From the NCBI GenBank assembly GCA_021325375.1, contig JAJPHG010000020.1:124001-188000 (forward strand): a stretch of DNA of 64,000 nucleotides. Direction: 5' to 3'. The notes beneath the pieces were generated by a model that worked only from the letters and a program-made list of their open reading frames with translations, did not search any database and was not told the origin of the DNA. The translations under genes were made by a program, and so were the position numbers. The DNA is from Alphaproteobacteria bacterium. Lineage in GTDB: Bacteria > Pseudomonadota > Alphaproteobacteria > Micropepsales > Micropepsaceae. How positions within the stretch are numbered: the first letter of the stretch is position 1; each line of letters starts with the position of its first letter. This document shows, piece by piece, positions 16,986 through 31,804 of the stretch.

Positions 16986-17688
16986 GTGGACGACGCGTTC
17001 GCCAAGCGCGAGGCACGCTACCGCACGTTCAGGGAAAGAACCCGGACGCCACCTTCTCGCGCTATCTGATGGAACGGCAGGTCAAGAACCTGCGCGCCGG
17101 CCCGGGCGTGCTGAAGATCGCGCTCGCGGGCCGCGAAGACTTCTGGTCCTCGGGCGAAGCCAGGGCGAAGAAGCTGATGGCCGCCGTCGAGCCGCATCAC
17201 AGGGTCATCGAATACGGCTGCGGCTCCTTGCGGATCGCCGCGCATTTCATCCGCCGTCTCGCGGGGGGAACTTCTTCGGCCTGGACGTCGTAAGCGGGTT
17301 CTATGAAGCGGGTTGCGCCGCGATCGGCGAGGACTTGATCGCGCAGAAGACGCTGCATCTCGCCGTCATCGACGCAGCGTCGCTCGACGCAGCCGAAGCC
17401 TTCGAAGCCGACTTCATCTACAGCAACGTCGTCTGCGTCCACGTCCATCCGGACGAGATCGAGGCCTACAATCTCGCCCGCTTGACCCGCAAGCCGGGCG
17501 CCCGCCTGATTTTCAACGCCACGCTGTCGCAGCGCCCCGTGCGCTACGCCTTCGACGGCTGGGCATGGCCGTTGGAATTCTACAAGGACTCGCTGGGCGC
17601 TCTGAAATTCGTGCGCGCGACGACCTCGCCGCCGCAGGCCCGCGACGGCCACGAGATCACGCCGGTGGACCTCGAGTTCCATCGTTGA
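16986..17688 (+). pseudogene. Class I SAM methyltransferase broken by two frameshifts
   Basis: Three overlapping frames join into one methyltransferase: VDDAFAKREARYRTFR, then GKNPDATFSRYLMERQVKNL to VIEYGCGSLRIAAHFIRRLA, then NFFGLDVVSGFYEAG to the stop at 17688. The SAM loop is EYGCGSLR and the motif II acidic residue is in FFGLDVV. The joins fall in G-runs at 17032-17034 and 17263-17268, each needing one extra G. It follows the M23 gene by six bases. Either a recent pseudogene or a gene damaged only by base-calling errors; the rest of the frame is intact and well conserved in codon use. Confidence 0.75.
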
Positions 17689-17803
17689 CGCCGCGCTTGC
17701 AGGCGTGATCGCCGTCACGCCCCACGCCCCGCGCAACGGTATATTCGTTTCGACGAAAGATAGAGCTAAGCTGGGAACAGCCGGAGCTTGAAAAGGGGAC
17801 CCT

Positions 17804-18763
17804 ATGACCACCACTGTCTATTTCGCGACCAACCGCGTCATCGCCGGACCGGCCGAGGACTATCGCAACTACGGCAACGGCATCGTCGCGCCGACCGATC
17901 CGACGGCGGTGACCTATGGCACGGCCTTCGTGAACGACGCCAATCTGACGGCCGACACGGTGGGTGCGATCACCTCGATCCAGGACATCTCCAAGGGCCA
18001 TTTCAGCGCCAATGCGACGGCCGACCTGTCGAACCCTGGCCGCAACCTGCTCATCTTCCTCCACGGCTTCGACAACAGCTTCGAGAACGCGCTCACCCGC
18101 GCTGCGTTCAATCAGCAATGGTTCAAGGCCTCGAATGTCGATGCCGCGAATATGACCGTCGTCGCCTTTTCGTGGCCGTCGCTGGGCAAGCTGTTGAGCC
18201 TTCCCATGCCGGCCGACGACTATTTGCGCGACCAGATGAGCGCCGGTCAGTCGGGCGCGCACATCATGCGGTTCTTTGCGAACCTCGAGCCGATCATCAA
18301 GGCCGCGCGCGCCTCGGGCCGCCGCGTGTTCCTGCTCGCCCATTCGATGGGACACATCGCGCTGCAGGCGGCGGTGGAGAGCTGGTTCCTGCACGGCCAG
18401 GGCGCCGCGAGCCTGTTCGACCATGCGTTCCTGTGTGCGGGCGACGAGCGCTATGACAGTCTCGGCTTTCCGCCGCCGGGGCGCCTGAGCGACCTCAAGC
18501 TGCTGACGAAGCGCATCTCGGTCTATCACAGCACCGCCGACCACGTGATCTGCCTCAGCAACTTCCTCAACGGGCTGCAGCGGCTGGGTTATGAGGGCCC
18601 GAAGAACCTGCAGGACACGACCCAGTTCCCGCCGGCGGCGTACCGCATGGTCGACTGCTCGTCCTTCAACGACTACGACAACGACGACTTCCAAGGCTCG
18701 CACCAGTACTACCGCCGCTCGGTCAAGGCACGGACGGACATCGCTACCGCGATGGGGGCATGA
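17804..18763 (+). CDS. DUF900-type alpha/beta hydrolase
   Basis: A 319-aa cytoplasmic protein with the start VYFATNR, the oxyanion segment LLIFLHGFDNSFENAL at about residues 82-97 and the nucleophile Ser181 in AHSMG. The order and spacing match the DUF900 hydrolases, a family without a known substrate. A signal peptide is absent. It stands alone between the methyltransferase remnant and clpB. Confidence 0.82.
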   Translation: MTTTVYFATNRVIAGPAEDYRNYGNGIVAPTDPTAVTYGTAFVNDANLTADTVGAITSIQDISKGHFSANATADLSNPGRNLLIFLHGFDNSFENALTRAAFNQQWFKASNVDAANMTVVAFSWPSLGKLLSLPMPADDYLRDQMSAGQSGAHIMRFFANLEPIIKAARASGRRVFLLAHSMGHIALQAAVESWFLHGQGAASLFDHAFLCAGDERYDSLGFPPPGRLSDLKLLTKRISVYHSTADHVICLSNFLNGLQRLGYEGPKNLQDTTQFPPAAYRMVDCSSFNDYDNDDFQGSHQYYRRSVKARTDIATAMGA

Positions 18764-18929
18764 GGGTAGCCAGGATCACGTGGGCACAAAGCGCAATACG
18801 AAAAATATGACTCGCGGACTTGGCCTCTATTTTATCTTCAAGTGGCAGGCTTCAGCGTCGGCATCGTCCTGGTCATCGCCGCCGTGGCGTTTGTCAAATT
18901 TGGCGCGAGCTTTTGATGCGAATCCACCT

Positions 18930-19073
18930 TCCCCTTGAGGGAGGGTCGACAATTTGCTGAGCGGCGCGTAGCGACAGCGTACGCGCGAGCAAATTTCGGG
19001 GAGGGGCAAAGCCGCAAGCGCCAGACCCCTCCCCGAAAAATGCTTCGCATTTTTCGACCCTCCCTCAAGGGGA
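18930..19073. repeat. Nested inverted repeat between convergent genes
   Basis: Outer arms of 20 bases are perfectly inverted (18930-18949 and 19054-19073). Inside are a second pair, TTCGGGGAGGGG (18995-19006) and CCCCTCCCCGAA (19026-19037), and a terminal hairpin GAAAAATGC-TTC-GCATTTTTC at 19035-19055. Together they form a branched foldback between the hydrolase gene and clpB, plausible as a two-way terminator. The remaining 18764-18929 shows no gene. Confidence 0.8.
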
Positions 19074-19084
19074 GGGTCGAATGC

Positions 19085-21712
<2,628 letters not shown>

Positions 21713-21806
21713 CTGTTCCTCTCAAGCCTTCGTCACCCCGCCCTTCAGGGCCGATGCGCCGAATCCAAAACGCAGAATACCGCCCCAACAGGGCACGGTT
21801 ACCGGA

Positions 21807-23069
21807 TTAAATGGGTTCTCTTTCCGTGCTCTTCAAGGGGATTTCCCTTAAATGCCTGAGCGGCGAGAACAGGACGAACAGCGGCGACAGCGTCATCCCG
21901 GCGACCGCGATCAAGAGCGTCTCGCGGATGCCGAGCCAGCCGCCCAGCACGCCGCCCACCGCGGCGCCCAGGACCGTCATGCCTCCGGTGACGGCACTGA
22001 ACAGCGCGGCCGTGCGGCCCAGAAGCTGCGGCGGCAGCATCGCCTGGCGCAGGCTGGTCAGCGGGATCATGAACGCCATCGCGAAACCGTCGCCGCCGAG
22101 CTGGGCTGTCATGAGCATCGCGGCCGCCAGCCACAGCGGCCCATGCGCCAGCGGCACCAGCAGCAGCATGGCGGTGTAGACGAAGCAGCATCCCCAGATC
22201 GTCGGGCCCACACCGATGCGCCGCATCAGCGCGTTCGACAAGCCCGCGCCGAACAAGGCACCCACGCCGCCACAGGCGATGGTCACACCCATCAGCGCCG
22301 GCGACAGTCCGAGGACCTTGATCCCGAACAACAGGTAGAGCGGCCAGAAGAACGCGCCGAACCCGGTGAAAACGACGGTCATGCCGAGCAGTGGCCGCAC
22401 CAGCGGCTCATGGAGCACGGCCTTGAATCCGCTCGACAGATCTTCATGCCAGCGCGCGGGCTTGGGCGCGGGCGCGAGCTCGCGCGCAGGCACCGCGAAC
22501 AGGAACGCGGCCGAGACGAGATAGCTCAGCGAGGTCCCCAGCATTGCGAACGGTGCGGTGAAGAGCTGGAACAGCGTGCCCGCTGCTGCGGGACCGCCGA
22601 TCTCGGCGATGGCTTCGGTCGTGCCGAGCTTCGCATTGCCGTCGAGGAGATGCTCGCGCGCGATCAACGACGGCAGGAAGGCGTGGTCAGCGATCTCGAA
22701 CAACGCGCTCGCCGCGCCCACCAACGCCGCCACGACATAGAGCTGCGGCATCGCCAGCGCCCGCATCCAGGCCGCAACGGGCACGGTCAGGATCAGCGCC
22801 GTGCGCGCGAGGTCGCAGGCGATCATCACGCGCCTTCGGCTGCTGCGGTCGACGATGCCGCCCGCGAACAGGCCGACCACGGCGCCGGGACCGCGCGAGA
22901 GCGCCGCCAGCACGCCGAGCTGCGCCGGCGTGGCATGGATGGACAGGATCGCCGACATGGCAAAGCCTTCGCGCGCGATGCGCGCGCCGAAGGACGAAAC
23001 GGCTTGGGCTGCCCAAAGCCGCAGAAAACCGGCATGCGCCCACAGCGCGCCGGACGGACGGAATTTCAC
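21807..23069 (-). CDS. MFS transporter, EntS-like
   Basis: A 420-aa inner-membrane protein with about twelve hydrophobic spans and the cytoplasmic loop signature GIVDRSSRRRVMIACDLART between spans 2 and 3. The layout (FLRLWAAQAVSSFGARIAREG at the start) is that of the MFS_3 / enterobactin-exporter-like group, which mostly export small molecules. No substrate can be assigned. It sits between the DUF4167 gene and clpB, which are often close neighbours in alphaproteobacteria. Confidence 0.88.
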   Translation of the reverse strand: MKFRPSGALWAHAGFLRLWAAQAVSSFGARIAREGFAMSAILSIHATPAQLGVLAALSRGPGAVVGLFAGGIVDRSSRRRVMIACDLARTALILTVPVAAWMRALAMPQLYVVAALVGAASALFEIADHAFLPSLIAREHLLDGNAKLGTTEAIAEIGGPAAAGTLFQLFTAPFAMLGTSLSYLVSAAFLFAVPARELAPAPKPARWHEDLSSGFKAVLHEPLVRPLLGMTVVFTGFGAFFWPLYLLFGIKVLGLSPALMGVTIACGGVGALFGAGLSNALMRRIGVGPTIWGCCFVYTAMLLLVPLAHGPLWLAAAMLMTAQLGGDGFAMAFMIPLTSLRQAMLPPQLLGRTAALFSAVTGGMTVLGAAVGGVLGGWLGIRETLLIAVAGMTLSPLFVLFSPLRHLREIPLKSTEREPI

Positions 23070-23224
23070 GTGGAAGTCTTTCCAAAGAACAGGTGTGCGC
23101 GAGCGCCCGCGAGGCGGACGCGGCCAAAGCTCCTCGAACCCGAGGACTTAGTTGAGAGTGAGACCCCTCATGGCGGCAACCTGTTCTGCCGGAGGAAATA
23201 CCGGCGTTCGAAAGATACTCTAGC

Positions 23225-23734
<510 letters not shown>

Positions 23735-23974
23735 GTAAACCCCTTTTGCATTATCCAAAAGCTCTGCCTCTTTGCGCGAACGATCCGGACCGCACGCGGC
23801 GGAACCCGGCGAAACCCAAAAGCGTGTCGTTCGCTTTTCGCAAGGACCGGCGCGTCCAACGCGCCCTTCGCCTTCCCGGCCCAACTATCTGGGCCGCGGC
23901 GGGTCCCTGACTCCCCACTAGGGGCGGAAACTAACGATTCCGGGCTGTAGTTCCAACTGTTTTCTCGTTGGGCT

Positions 23975-24732
23975 CTAGGATTTCCTGCCTATCACGGCCC
24001 GGGGAATCCCCGCCAGATCGGGCGCAATTCCTAGGATTTCCAAGTTTAGAAGCCCATGGACCGCGTCATCCTGCCCGGCACCAATCTCCAGGAATGCCAG
24101 CCCGCCGGGTTTCAGCTGCCGCCGCAGCACTTGCCCAAGCGCACGATAGGCGGCCAAGCCGTCCTGCCCGCCGTCCAGAGCCGCCCGAGGCTCATAGCGC
24201 CGGACCTCAGGCTCAAGGGCAGCGATATCCGCCGATCTTACATAGGGAGGATTGCAGAGAACTACATCGTGCTCGCCGGATACTTGCGCGAAATCCTGTC
24301 TGAGCCGGAAGGCGCGGTCTCCGAGCCCATGTTTTTGGATATTGCGATGCGTCCAGGCCAGTGCCTCGTTTGCGCTGTCCACGCCGACGCCCCGCGCGTT
24401 CGGGTATTCATGCAAGGCCGCAACGAGAAGACAGCCCGAACCCGTCCCCAGATCGAGGACGTCCAGCGGCGCCGCACGGTCCGGAAAACGCGCGAGCATC
24501 TGCTCGATCAGCGTCTCGGTTTCCGGCCGGGGGACAAGCGCGCCGGGACCGACCGCGAAATCGAGGCTCCAGAATTCCTTGCGGCCGGTGATGTAGGCGA
24601 CGGGCTCGCGTGCAACGCGGCGAGCGATGAAGGATTCGAATTCGGCGTCATCGGCCGCGGCCTCGCGCAGCACCCGCGCGTCGAGCCTGGGATTGTCCAC
24701 GCCCGCGGCGCGCAGCTTCTCGACCGCGTCCT

Positions 24733-24736
<4 letters not shown>
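23975..24736 (-). CDS. prmC: Release factor N5-glutamine methyltransferase
   Basis: SAM enzyme that methylates the Gln of the GGQ motif of release factors 1 and 2. Seen: [20 protein letters not shown] (substrate-binding N-domain end), the SAM loop [17 protein letters not shown] and the catalytic NPPYV near residue 180. At 253 aa it is slightly shorter than usual at the N-terminus. The start TTG 24736 overlaps the prfA stop by four bases (TTGA), coupling enzyme and substrate; no ATG is available in this frame. Confidence 0.94.
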
Positions 24737-25800
<1,064 letters not shown>

Positions 25801-25812
25801 AAACCCAACTTG

Positions 25813-25941
25813 TCATGGCCCGCGAATGCGGGCCACCCAGCTGACGCCTTCACCGGCGCCGGGAGTTTAAAGAGAAGCAAATCTAAAAATGCACCAATGC
25901 GCGTGCGCCCACCTGGGTGGCCCGCATTCGCGGGCCATGAC
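25813..25941. repeat. Paired inverted hairpins, family copy A3
   Basis: Third copy of the 29-base hairpin arms (25813-25841 and 25913-25941), separated by about 70 bases unlike the other spacers. It lies between two same-strand housekeeping genes, ispG and prfA, and may separate their transcripts. Confidence 0.9.
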
Positions 25942-25957
25942 AATCTAAGGGGCATCG

Positions 25958-27088
25958 CTACTGCGCCGGCTCGAGCACCTTGCCGCGTTCGGCTTCGATG
26001 CTCGCGGCCTTCTTCTCGCAGAGCTCGACGACGTGATCGACGAGCTTCTCGTTGTCGAGGCGGTAGGCGGGCTCGCCGTTCAGGTAGATCTGGCCATGGC
26101 CCTTGCCCGCGCCGCCTCCCGTGAAGCCGAGGTCGGTCTCGCGCGCCTCGCCCGGCCCGTTCACGACGCAGCCGATGATCGAGAGCGTCATCGGCGTGGC
26201 GATGTGCTTGAGGCGCTGCTCCAGGATGCCGACCGTCTCGATGACGTTGAAGCCCTGGCGCGCGCAGGACGGGCACGAGACGATGTTCACGCCGCGATGG
26301 CGCAGGTTGAGGCTCTTGAGGATATCGAACCCGACGCGCACCTCTTCCACCGGATCGGCGCTCAGCGAGACGCGGATCGTGTCGCCGATGCCGCTCCACA
26401 GGAGCATGCCCATGCCGATGGAGGATTTGACGGTGCCGGAGATCATGCCGCCGGCCTCGGTGATACCCAGATGGATCGGGCAGTCGACGGCCTCGGAGAG
26501 CTGCTGATAGGCGGCGACGGCGAGGAAGGCGTCCGACGCCTTCACCGAGATCTTGTATTCGCGGAAATCGTTGTCTTCGAGAATGCGCGCGTGGTTCAGC
26601 GCGCTCTCGACCATCGCCTCTGGGCACGGCTCGCCGTACTTCTCCAGCAGGTCGGGCTCGAGCGATCCGGCATTGACGCCGATGCGCATCGAGCAGCCAT
26701 GGTCCTTGGCCGCCTGGACGACGTCCTTGACGCGCTGGGCGTTGCCGATATTGCCCGGATTGATGCGCAGGCAGGCCGCGCCGTTCTGCGCCGCCTCGAT
26801 GGCGCGCTTGTAGTGGAAATGGATGTCGGCGACGACGGGGATGTTCGAGGCCTTCGTGATCGCCTTCATCGCCTTGGTGGCGTCCACGTCGGGGCAGGAG
26901 ACGCGCACGATGTCGCAGCCCGCCTCCTCGATGGCGCGGATCTGGTCGATGGTCGCGCGCGCGTCGCCGGTGACGGTGTTCGTCATCGTCTGCACGCTGA
27001 TCGGCGCGTCTCCGCCGACGGGCACCTTGCCCACCATGATCTGCCGCGACTTGCGGCGGTGAATGTCGCGATACGCGCGAAGGCTCAT
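25958..27088 (-). CDS. ispG: 4-hydroxy-3-methylbut-2-enyl diphosphate synthase
   Basis: Iron-sulfur enzyme of the MEP pathway that reduces the IspF product to HMBPP. The 376-aa protein starts [20 protein letters not shown]; the 4Fe-4S cysteines are in [10 protein letters not shown] and [10 protein letters not shown], with [10 protein letters not shown] and LRINPGNIG in the barrel. ATG 27088 is chosen (AAGGG about eight bases upstream and agreement with family starts). It begins four bases after the RodZ-like gene, an arrangement widespread in proteobacteria. Confidence 0.97.
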   Translation of the reverse strand: MSLRAYRDIHRRKSRQIMVGKVPVGGDAPISVQTMTNTVTGDARATIDQIRAIEEAGCDIVRVSCPDVDATKAMKAITKASNIPVVADIHFHYKRAIEAAQNGAACLRINPGNIGNAQRVKDVVQAAKDHGCSMRIGVNAGSLEPDLLEKYGEPCPEAMVESALNHARILEDNDFREYKISVKASDAFLAVAAYQQLSEAVDCPIHLGITEAGGMISGTVKSSIGMGMLLWSGIGDTIRVSLSADPVEEVRVGFDILKSLNLRHRGVNIVSCPSCARQGFNVIETVGILEQRLKHIATPMTLSIIGCVVNGPGEARETDLGFTGGGAGKGHGQIYLNGEPAYRLDNEKLVDHVVELCEKKAASIEAERGKVLEPAQ

Positions 27089-27092
27089 TTTG

Positions 27093-28079
27093 CTACCCTT
27101 GCCTTCCATTATAACGGTCGGCGATGGACTGCGGATCCAGCGAAAAACTGTCACCCACCTGGCCGTTCTTGCCCACGGTTCCCATCGCCACGCCGTCGAG
27201 ATCGATCTCGACCGCGCCGGCATTGCCGGTGGTCAGCGTCGCGCCGACCACATCGGGCACCATATAGGTGTCGCCCGCGTTCAGCGCGCGGTTGATGAGG
27301 ATCCTGCCGTCGGAGCCCTGCACCAGCACCTGCGTCGGCTGCTTGATGCGCAGGATCACGCGCGCGCCCTTGTTCTGCAGGCCGTAGACCTTGCCCGGCG
27401 GGATCGCGGCCTGCTGCTGCGTCGCATCGAGTGACGCCGGCGCTTGTGTCGCGTTCGGCGCGGGCGACGTTGAATTCGGGGCAGTCGTCGTGGGCGCAGG
27501 CACCACCGGCTGCGGCAGCGGCTGGATCTTCACGACCTGTTTCGGCGCGGGCTTGGGCGCGACGGCGGCTTGCGGCACGGGCGCAACCGGGGGCGCGAGC
27601 ATCTTGTCGGCCGCGGGCACGAGCAGATGATAGGCACCGTAGGCGAAGGCGAGCAGCACGAACGCCGCGATGATCTTCCAGCCTTGCGGCAGTCGCCTGT
27701 GCTCGTCCTCGTCGATGACGGTGATGGTGGGCGTGACGTCGTCGGTGCGGCCGGCGATCTGCGACTTGAAGCGCTCGACGCATTGCGGAGCATCGAGTCC
27801 CAGATACTCGGCATAGGTACGCACGAAACCGACGGCGTAAGTGCGTCCGGGAAGCGCCTCGATGCGGTCTTCCTCGAGCGCCTCGAGATGATCCTTGCGG
27901 ATCTTCAGCGCCTTGGACACCGTCGACAGGTCGTCGCCGCGCCGCTGCCGCGCCGCACGCAGATCCTGGCCGACCGTCTCCAGCGGCGCGTCGCTGTCGC
28001 CGGAGATCTCGCGCAGGTGGATGCGGCGCTTGTTCTGGCCGCCGCCGTCCTCAACGGTGAGATGGGTAACCTTCGTCAT
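27093..28079 (-). CDS. RodZ-like helix-turn-helix membrane protein (DUF4115)
   Basis: A 328-aa protein: an N-terminal Cro-type helix-turn-helix (about residues 37-100: [35 protein letters not shown]), one membrane span ([20 protein letters not shown] near 133), a Pro/Ala-rich periplasmic linker and a C-terminal DUF4115 domain ([20 protein letters not shown]). This is the RodZ plan, in which the protein links MreB to the cell-wall machinery; whether this homologue does so is inferred. It is directly upstream of ispG. Confidence 0.9.
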   Translation of the reverse strand: MTKVTHLTVEDGGGQNKRRIHLREISGDSDAPLETVGQDLRAARQRRGDDLSTVSKALKIRKDHLEALEEDRIEALPGRTYAVGFVRTYAEYLGLDAPQCVERFKSQIAGRTDDVTPTITVIDEDEHRRLPQGWKIIAAFVLLAFAYGAYHLLVPAADKMLAPPVAPVPQAAVAPKPAPKQVVKIQPLPQPVVPAPTTTAPNSTSPAPNATQAPASLDATQQQAAIPPGKVYGLQNKGARVILRIKQPTQVLVQGSDGRILINRALNAGDTYMVPDVVGATLTTGNAGAVEIDLDGVAMGTVGKNGQVGDSFSLDPQSIADRYNGRQG

Positions 28080-28165
28080 GCTCCGGCCGCGTCCCGCGCC
28101 CCCACGCGTGCATCTATGTAACTGGAAGAACCCACGTTAGACAATTGGAAATCCTCAGACTTTGC

Positions 28166-30436
28166 CTATTTGATGACGATCCCGCGCTCCGCGGCGAAGG
28201 CGGCAAGGCGGGTTCTTAGGCTACCGTCGGTCCGGTCGCAAAGCTTATCGACGAACTGCGACACTTCCCGCAAGTCCAGGCTTTGGATCATGGCCTTCAC
28301 AGGGCCGATATTGGCGGGCTGCATCGACAGGGTGCGAAGCCCCAATCCGATCAAGGCCATGGCGTCCAGGGGCTTACCCGCCATCTCGCCGCAGAGCGAC
28401 AGGTCGCCGGGCGATTCGCTGGCGCTCTTCACGATCAGCCGGATCAGGGTCAGCGCCGGGGGGTTCAGGGCGTCGTAGCGGCGCGAGACCCTGGGGTTGG
28501 TGCGGTCGACCGCGAAGACGAACTGGAACAGGTCGTTGGAGCCGATGGAGACGAAATCGGCGCTGCGCATGATCTGCGGCAGCATGAAGGCGAGCGCGGG
28601 GACCTCGAGCATCGCGCCGACGCGGATCTGCTTGGGCTGGGGGAGCTGGAGCAGCCGCGCGCGCTCGGTCTCGCGGTCGATCAGCGCGCGCGCCTCGTTG
28701 AACTCGGCGACGTGGGTGACCATCGGCAGCAGGATGTTGAGCACGCGCCCCTGCGCCGCCTGCAGCAGCGCGCGCACCTGGTAGCGCAGCAGCGCGGGGC
28801 GGTCGAGCGCGATGCGGATCGCGCGCCAGCCGAGCGCCGGATTGGCCTCGCGCTCCCAGCGCGCGTAAGGCAGCACCTTGTCGCCGCCCAGATCGAGCGA
28901 GCGGAACACGACGGGCTTGTCGCCCGCCGCCTCGATCACCGCGCGGTAGAACTCCACCTGATCGGCGAGGCGCGGCATGGTCTCGCCGATCATGAACTGC
29001 AGCTCGGTGCGGAACAGGCCGACGCCATCCGCGCCCGACTCCTTCAGATGCGCCATGTCGAGCAGAAGCCCTGCGTTCATCATCAGCTTGATGTGGACAC
29101 CGTCCCTGGTGACGGCGGGCATCTCGCGCAACTGGGCGAAGGCGGCGACGCGATGCGCGCGCAACTCGCGCTTGGCGACATAGGTCTTCACCACGCTGCG
29201 CGGCGGACGCAGGTGCACCTCGCCCGCCTCGCCATCGACGACGACCGTGTCGCCGGCGCGCGCGCTGTCGCTCACGCCGTCGACGGTGCTCACCAGCGCG
29301 AGCCCCATCGAGCGTGCGACGATGGCGACGTGCGAGGTCGCCGCGGCGTCTTCCAGCACCAATCCCACGAGCTTGTCGCGGCCGTAATCGAGCAGCTCGG
29401 CCGGCCCCATCGCGCGCGCGACGAGCACGGCGTGGTCCGGCATGTCTTCGGCCGGATGCTTGTCGCCGTCGCCCGCGAGATGGCGCAGCAGGCGGCGCGC
29501 GAGATCGTCGAGATCGTGGGCGCGCTCGCGCAGGACCGGATCGCCCAGGCGCTGTACGCGCAACCGCATCTCGTCCTGCACGCGCTCGACGCCGGCCTCT
29601 GCCGTCAGGCCCGTGCGTACCGCTTCGCGCATGCGCTGGCGCCAGCCCTGGTCGTAGGCGAAGAGGCGATAGGCCTCGATCACCTCGCGGCTCTCGCCGG
29701 TCAGGTCCAGCTCGCTGGAATCCAGCATGCCGTCGACGTTCTCGCGCAGCTTGGCGATGGCGTCGTCCAGGCGCTTGAGCTCTTCCTGCGGATTGTCGGC
29801 GATCATGCGCTCGACCTTCACGCGCGGCTCGTGAAGGACGACGCGGCCCACGGCGACGCCCTCCGACAGCCCTTCGCCCTTGAAGGTGCGCGGCCGGTCG
29901 GGGCGAAGCTCCGGCTCGTCGAGCTCGGCGATGTTGAACAGCCCTCCCTGCGCCACGACCTCGGCCAGCACCATGGCCACCGTCTGCAGCGCCTCGACCT
30001 CCTCCTCGGAATAGAGCACGGCCGCGCGGTTCTGCACGGTCAGCACGCCGAACACCTGCCCGCCGCGCACCACCGGCACGCCGAGGAAGGATTTGTACGG
30101 GTCCTCGCCGGTCTCGGGACGATAGGAAAAATGCGGGTCGGACGGCGCGTCGCTCAGGTTCACCGGCTCCGCCATCGTGGCGACGAGGCCCACGAGGCCC
30201 TCGCTCTCCTTCATGCGCGTGTTGTGCACGGCCGCCGGGTTCAGGCCCTCGGTCGCGAACAGCTCGAGATATTTCCCGGCGCGGCGCAGATAGATCGAGC
30301 AGACCTCGGCGACCATGTTGGTCGCGATCAGCGAGACGAGCTTGTCGAGGCGATGCTGCGCGCTGATCTTCTCGGCCATGATCTCGCGCAGCCGCCGAAG
30401 CAGCGTGCGCGGTCCGGAAGCCGTCAGCGCGGGCAT
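28166..30436 (-). CDS. ptsP: Phosphoenolpyruvate-protein phosphotransferase PtsP (EI-Ntr)
   Basis: First enzyme of the nitrogen phosphotransferase relay, passing phosphate from PEP to NPr. The 756-aa protein has an N-terminal GAF domain (about 15-165), the PEP-utilising N domain, the phospho-His domain with His369 in ATSHVAIVARS, and the C-terminal PEP-binding barrel (GVGLFRTELQFM, DLGGDKVLPY, SIGSNDLFQF, SLCGEMAG). The GAF domain separates it from sugar-system EI. ATG 30436 lies one base after the lysC stop; an upstream ATG at 30493 would overlap lysC and adds nothing conserved. Confidence 0.96.
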   Translation of the reverse strand: MPALTASGPRTLLRRLREIMAEKISAQHRLDKLVSLIATNMVAEVCSIYLRRAGKYLELFATEGLNPAAVHNTRMKESEGLVGLVATMAEPVNLSDAPSDPHFSYRPETGEDPYKSFLGVPVVRGGQVFGVLTVQNRAAVLYSEEEVEALQTVAMVLAEVVAQGGLFNIAELDEPELRPDRPRTFKGEGLSEGVAVGRVVLHEPRVKVERMIADNPQEELKRLDDAIAKLRENVDGMLDSSELDLTGESREVIEAYRLFAYDQGWRQRMREAVRTGLTAEAGVERVQDEMRLRVQRLGDPVLRERAHDLDDLARRLLRHLAGDGDKHPAEDMPDHAVLVARAMGPAELLDYGRDKLVGLVLEDAAATSHVAIVARSMGLALVSTVDGVSDSARAGDTVVVDGEAGEVHLRPPRSVVKTYVAKRELRAHRVAAFAQLREMPAVTRDGVHIKLMMNAGLLLDMAHLKESGADGVGLFRTELQFMIGETMPRLADQVEFYRAVIEAAGDKPVVFRSLDLGGDKVLPYARWEREANPALGWRAIRIALDRPALLRYQVRALLQAAQGRVLNILLPMVTHVAEFNEARALIDRETERARLLQLPQPKQIRVGAMLEVPALAFMLPQIMRSADFVSIGSNDLFQFVFAVDRTNPRVSRRYDALNPPALTLIRLIVKSASESPGDLSLCGEMAGKPLDAMALIGLGLRTLSMQPANIGPVKAMIQSLDLREVSQFVDKLCDRTDGSLRTRLAAFAAERGIVIK

Positions 30437-30437
30437 G

Positions 30438-31661
30438 TCACCCCACGTCCAGTTCGTAGGCCGAGTGGAGCGCGCGCACGGCGAGCTCCACATATTCCTC
30501 GGCGATGAGCACGCTGACCTTGATCTCGGACGTCGAGATCACCTGGATGTTGATGCCCTTCTCGAACAGGGTGCGGAACATGGTCTGGGCGACGCCGGGA
30601 TGGGCGCGCATGCCGATGCCGATGATCGAGACCTTGGCGACGTTCGCATCCGAGGTGATGTCGCGGTAGCCGATCACCGGGCCGGCCTTCTCGACCACTG
30701 CGAGCGTCGCGGCCATGTCGCCGCGTGAGACCGTGAAGGTCATATCGGTCTTGCGGCCGTCCTCCGACACGTTCTGCACGATCATGTCGATGTTGATGCC
30801 GCTGTCGGCGAGCGGCCCGAAGATCGCCGCGGCGATGCCGGGACGGTCGGGGATCTTGTGCAGCGTGATCTTTGCTTCATCGCGCGAATAGGCGATGCCG
30901 GTCACGGGTTTCTTTTCCACGATATCTTCCTCGTCGCAGACAAGCGTGCCGCCCTTCTCGGGCGCGAAGGTGGACAGCACCCGCACCGGCACGCGATGGA
31001 GCATGGCGATCTCGACCGAGCGCGTCTGCAGCACCTTGGCGCCGAGCGACGCCATCTCGAGCATCTCTTCGTAGGCGATCTTCTCGAGACGCCGCGCCTT
31101 GGAGACGATGCGCGGGTCGGTGGTGTAGACGCCGTCGACGTCGGTATAGATGTCGCAGCGGTCGGCCTTGAGCGCGGCGGCGACCGCGACCGCGCTGGTG
31201 TCGCCGCCGCCGCGGCCGATGGTGGTGACGCGGTTGTCGGGCGCGATGCCCTGGAAGCCGGCGACCACTGCCGTCTCGCCCTCGGCCAGCCGCTTGTTCA
31301 GCTCGCCGGCCTCGATGGTCTCGATCCGCGCCGAGGAATGCATCGCCGAGGTCCGCACGGGGATCTGCCAGCCCATCCAGGAGCGCGCGTTCACGCCGAG
31401 GGTCTGCAGCGCGATCGCGGTCAGCCCGGCCGAGACCTGCTCGCCCGAGGCCACGACGACGTCGTATTCGCGCGCGTCGTAGAGCGGGGAGAGCTCGCGC
31501 GTCCAGGCGACGAGCTTGTTGGTCTCGCCCGCCATCGCCGAGACGGTCACCGCGACCTGGTTGCCGGCGTCGACCTCGCGCTTGACCAGCGTCGCCACGT
31601 GGCGGATGCGGTCAAGGTCGGCGACGGAGGTCCCGCCGAATTTCATGACGATTTTTGCCAT
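30438..31661 (-). CDS. lysC: Aspartate kinase
   Basis: Phosphorylates aspartate at the head of the lysine, threonine and methionine pathways. The 407-aa protein starts [15 protein letters not shown] and has the [16 protein letters not shown] and [13 protein letters not shown] substrate and nucleotide motifs, then two ACT domains (around 265-405; [15 protein letters not shown]) that usually carry lysine/threonine feedback. ATG 31661 has AGGGG upstream; the frame extends to 31733 without similarity. It is in a tight run with ptsP. Confidence 0.97.
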   Translation of the reverse strand: MAKIVMKFGGTSVADLDRIRHVATLVKREVDAGNQVAVTVSAMAGETNKLVAWTRELSPLYDAREYDVVVASGEQVSAGLTAIALQTLGVNARSWMGWQIPVRTSAMHSSARIETIEAGELNKRLAEGETAVVAGFQGIAPDNRVTTIGRGGGDTSAVAVAAALKADRCDIYTDVDGVYTTDPRIVSKARRLEKIAYEEMLEMASLGAKVLQTRSVEIAMLHRVPVRVLSTFAPEKGGTLVCDEEDIVEKKPVTGIAYSRDEAKITLHKIPDRPGIAAAIFGPLADSGINIDMIVQNVSEDGRKTDMTFTVSRGDMAATLAVVEKAGPVIGYRDITSDANVAKVSIIGIGMRAHPGVAQTMFRTLFEKGINIQVISTSEIKVSVLIAEEYVELAVRALHSAYELDVG

Positions 31662-31707
31662 CGCCCCTACATAGACGGCGACGGCTGAAGGCTCAATGAA
31701 TCTATTC

Positions 31708-31795
31708 GTCATGGCCGCCCTTGAGGCGGCCATCCAGAGTCGTCTCGCTCGCCGACGCTCGCTTGCTGGATGGCCGGGTCAAGCCCAGCCATGAC
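31708..31795. repeat. Paired inverted hairpins, variant C
   Basis: Outer GTCAT...ATGAC ends as in the A family. Left stem TGGCCGCC / GGCGGCCA with loop CTTGA; right arm TGGCCGGG / CCCAGCCA with loop TCAAG. The flanks ATCCAG and CTGGAT match the A-type tail. It lies between lysC and the GH127 gene. Confidence 0.75.
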
Positions 31796-31804
31796 GATGG
31801 GGTG

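Noticed and set aside
21713-21806. Heat-shock (sigma-32) promoter or CIRCE element for clpB.
   Set aside because: Looked for both on the minus strand; no match good enough to claim.
23735-23884. N-terminal extension of the DUF4167 protein.
   Set aside because: The open frame continues upstream but lacks family similarity, and GTG 23734 has a proper ribosome binding site.
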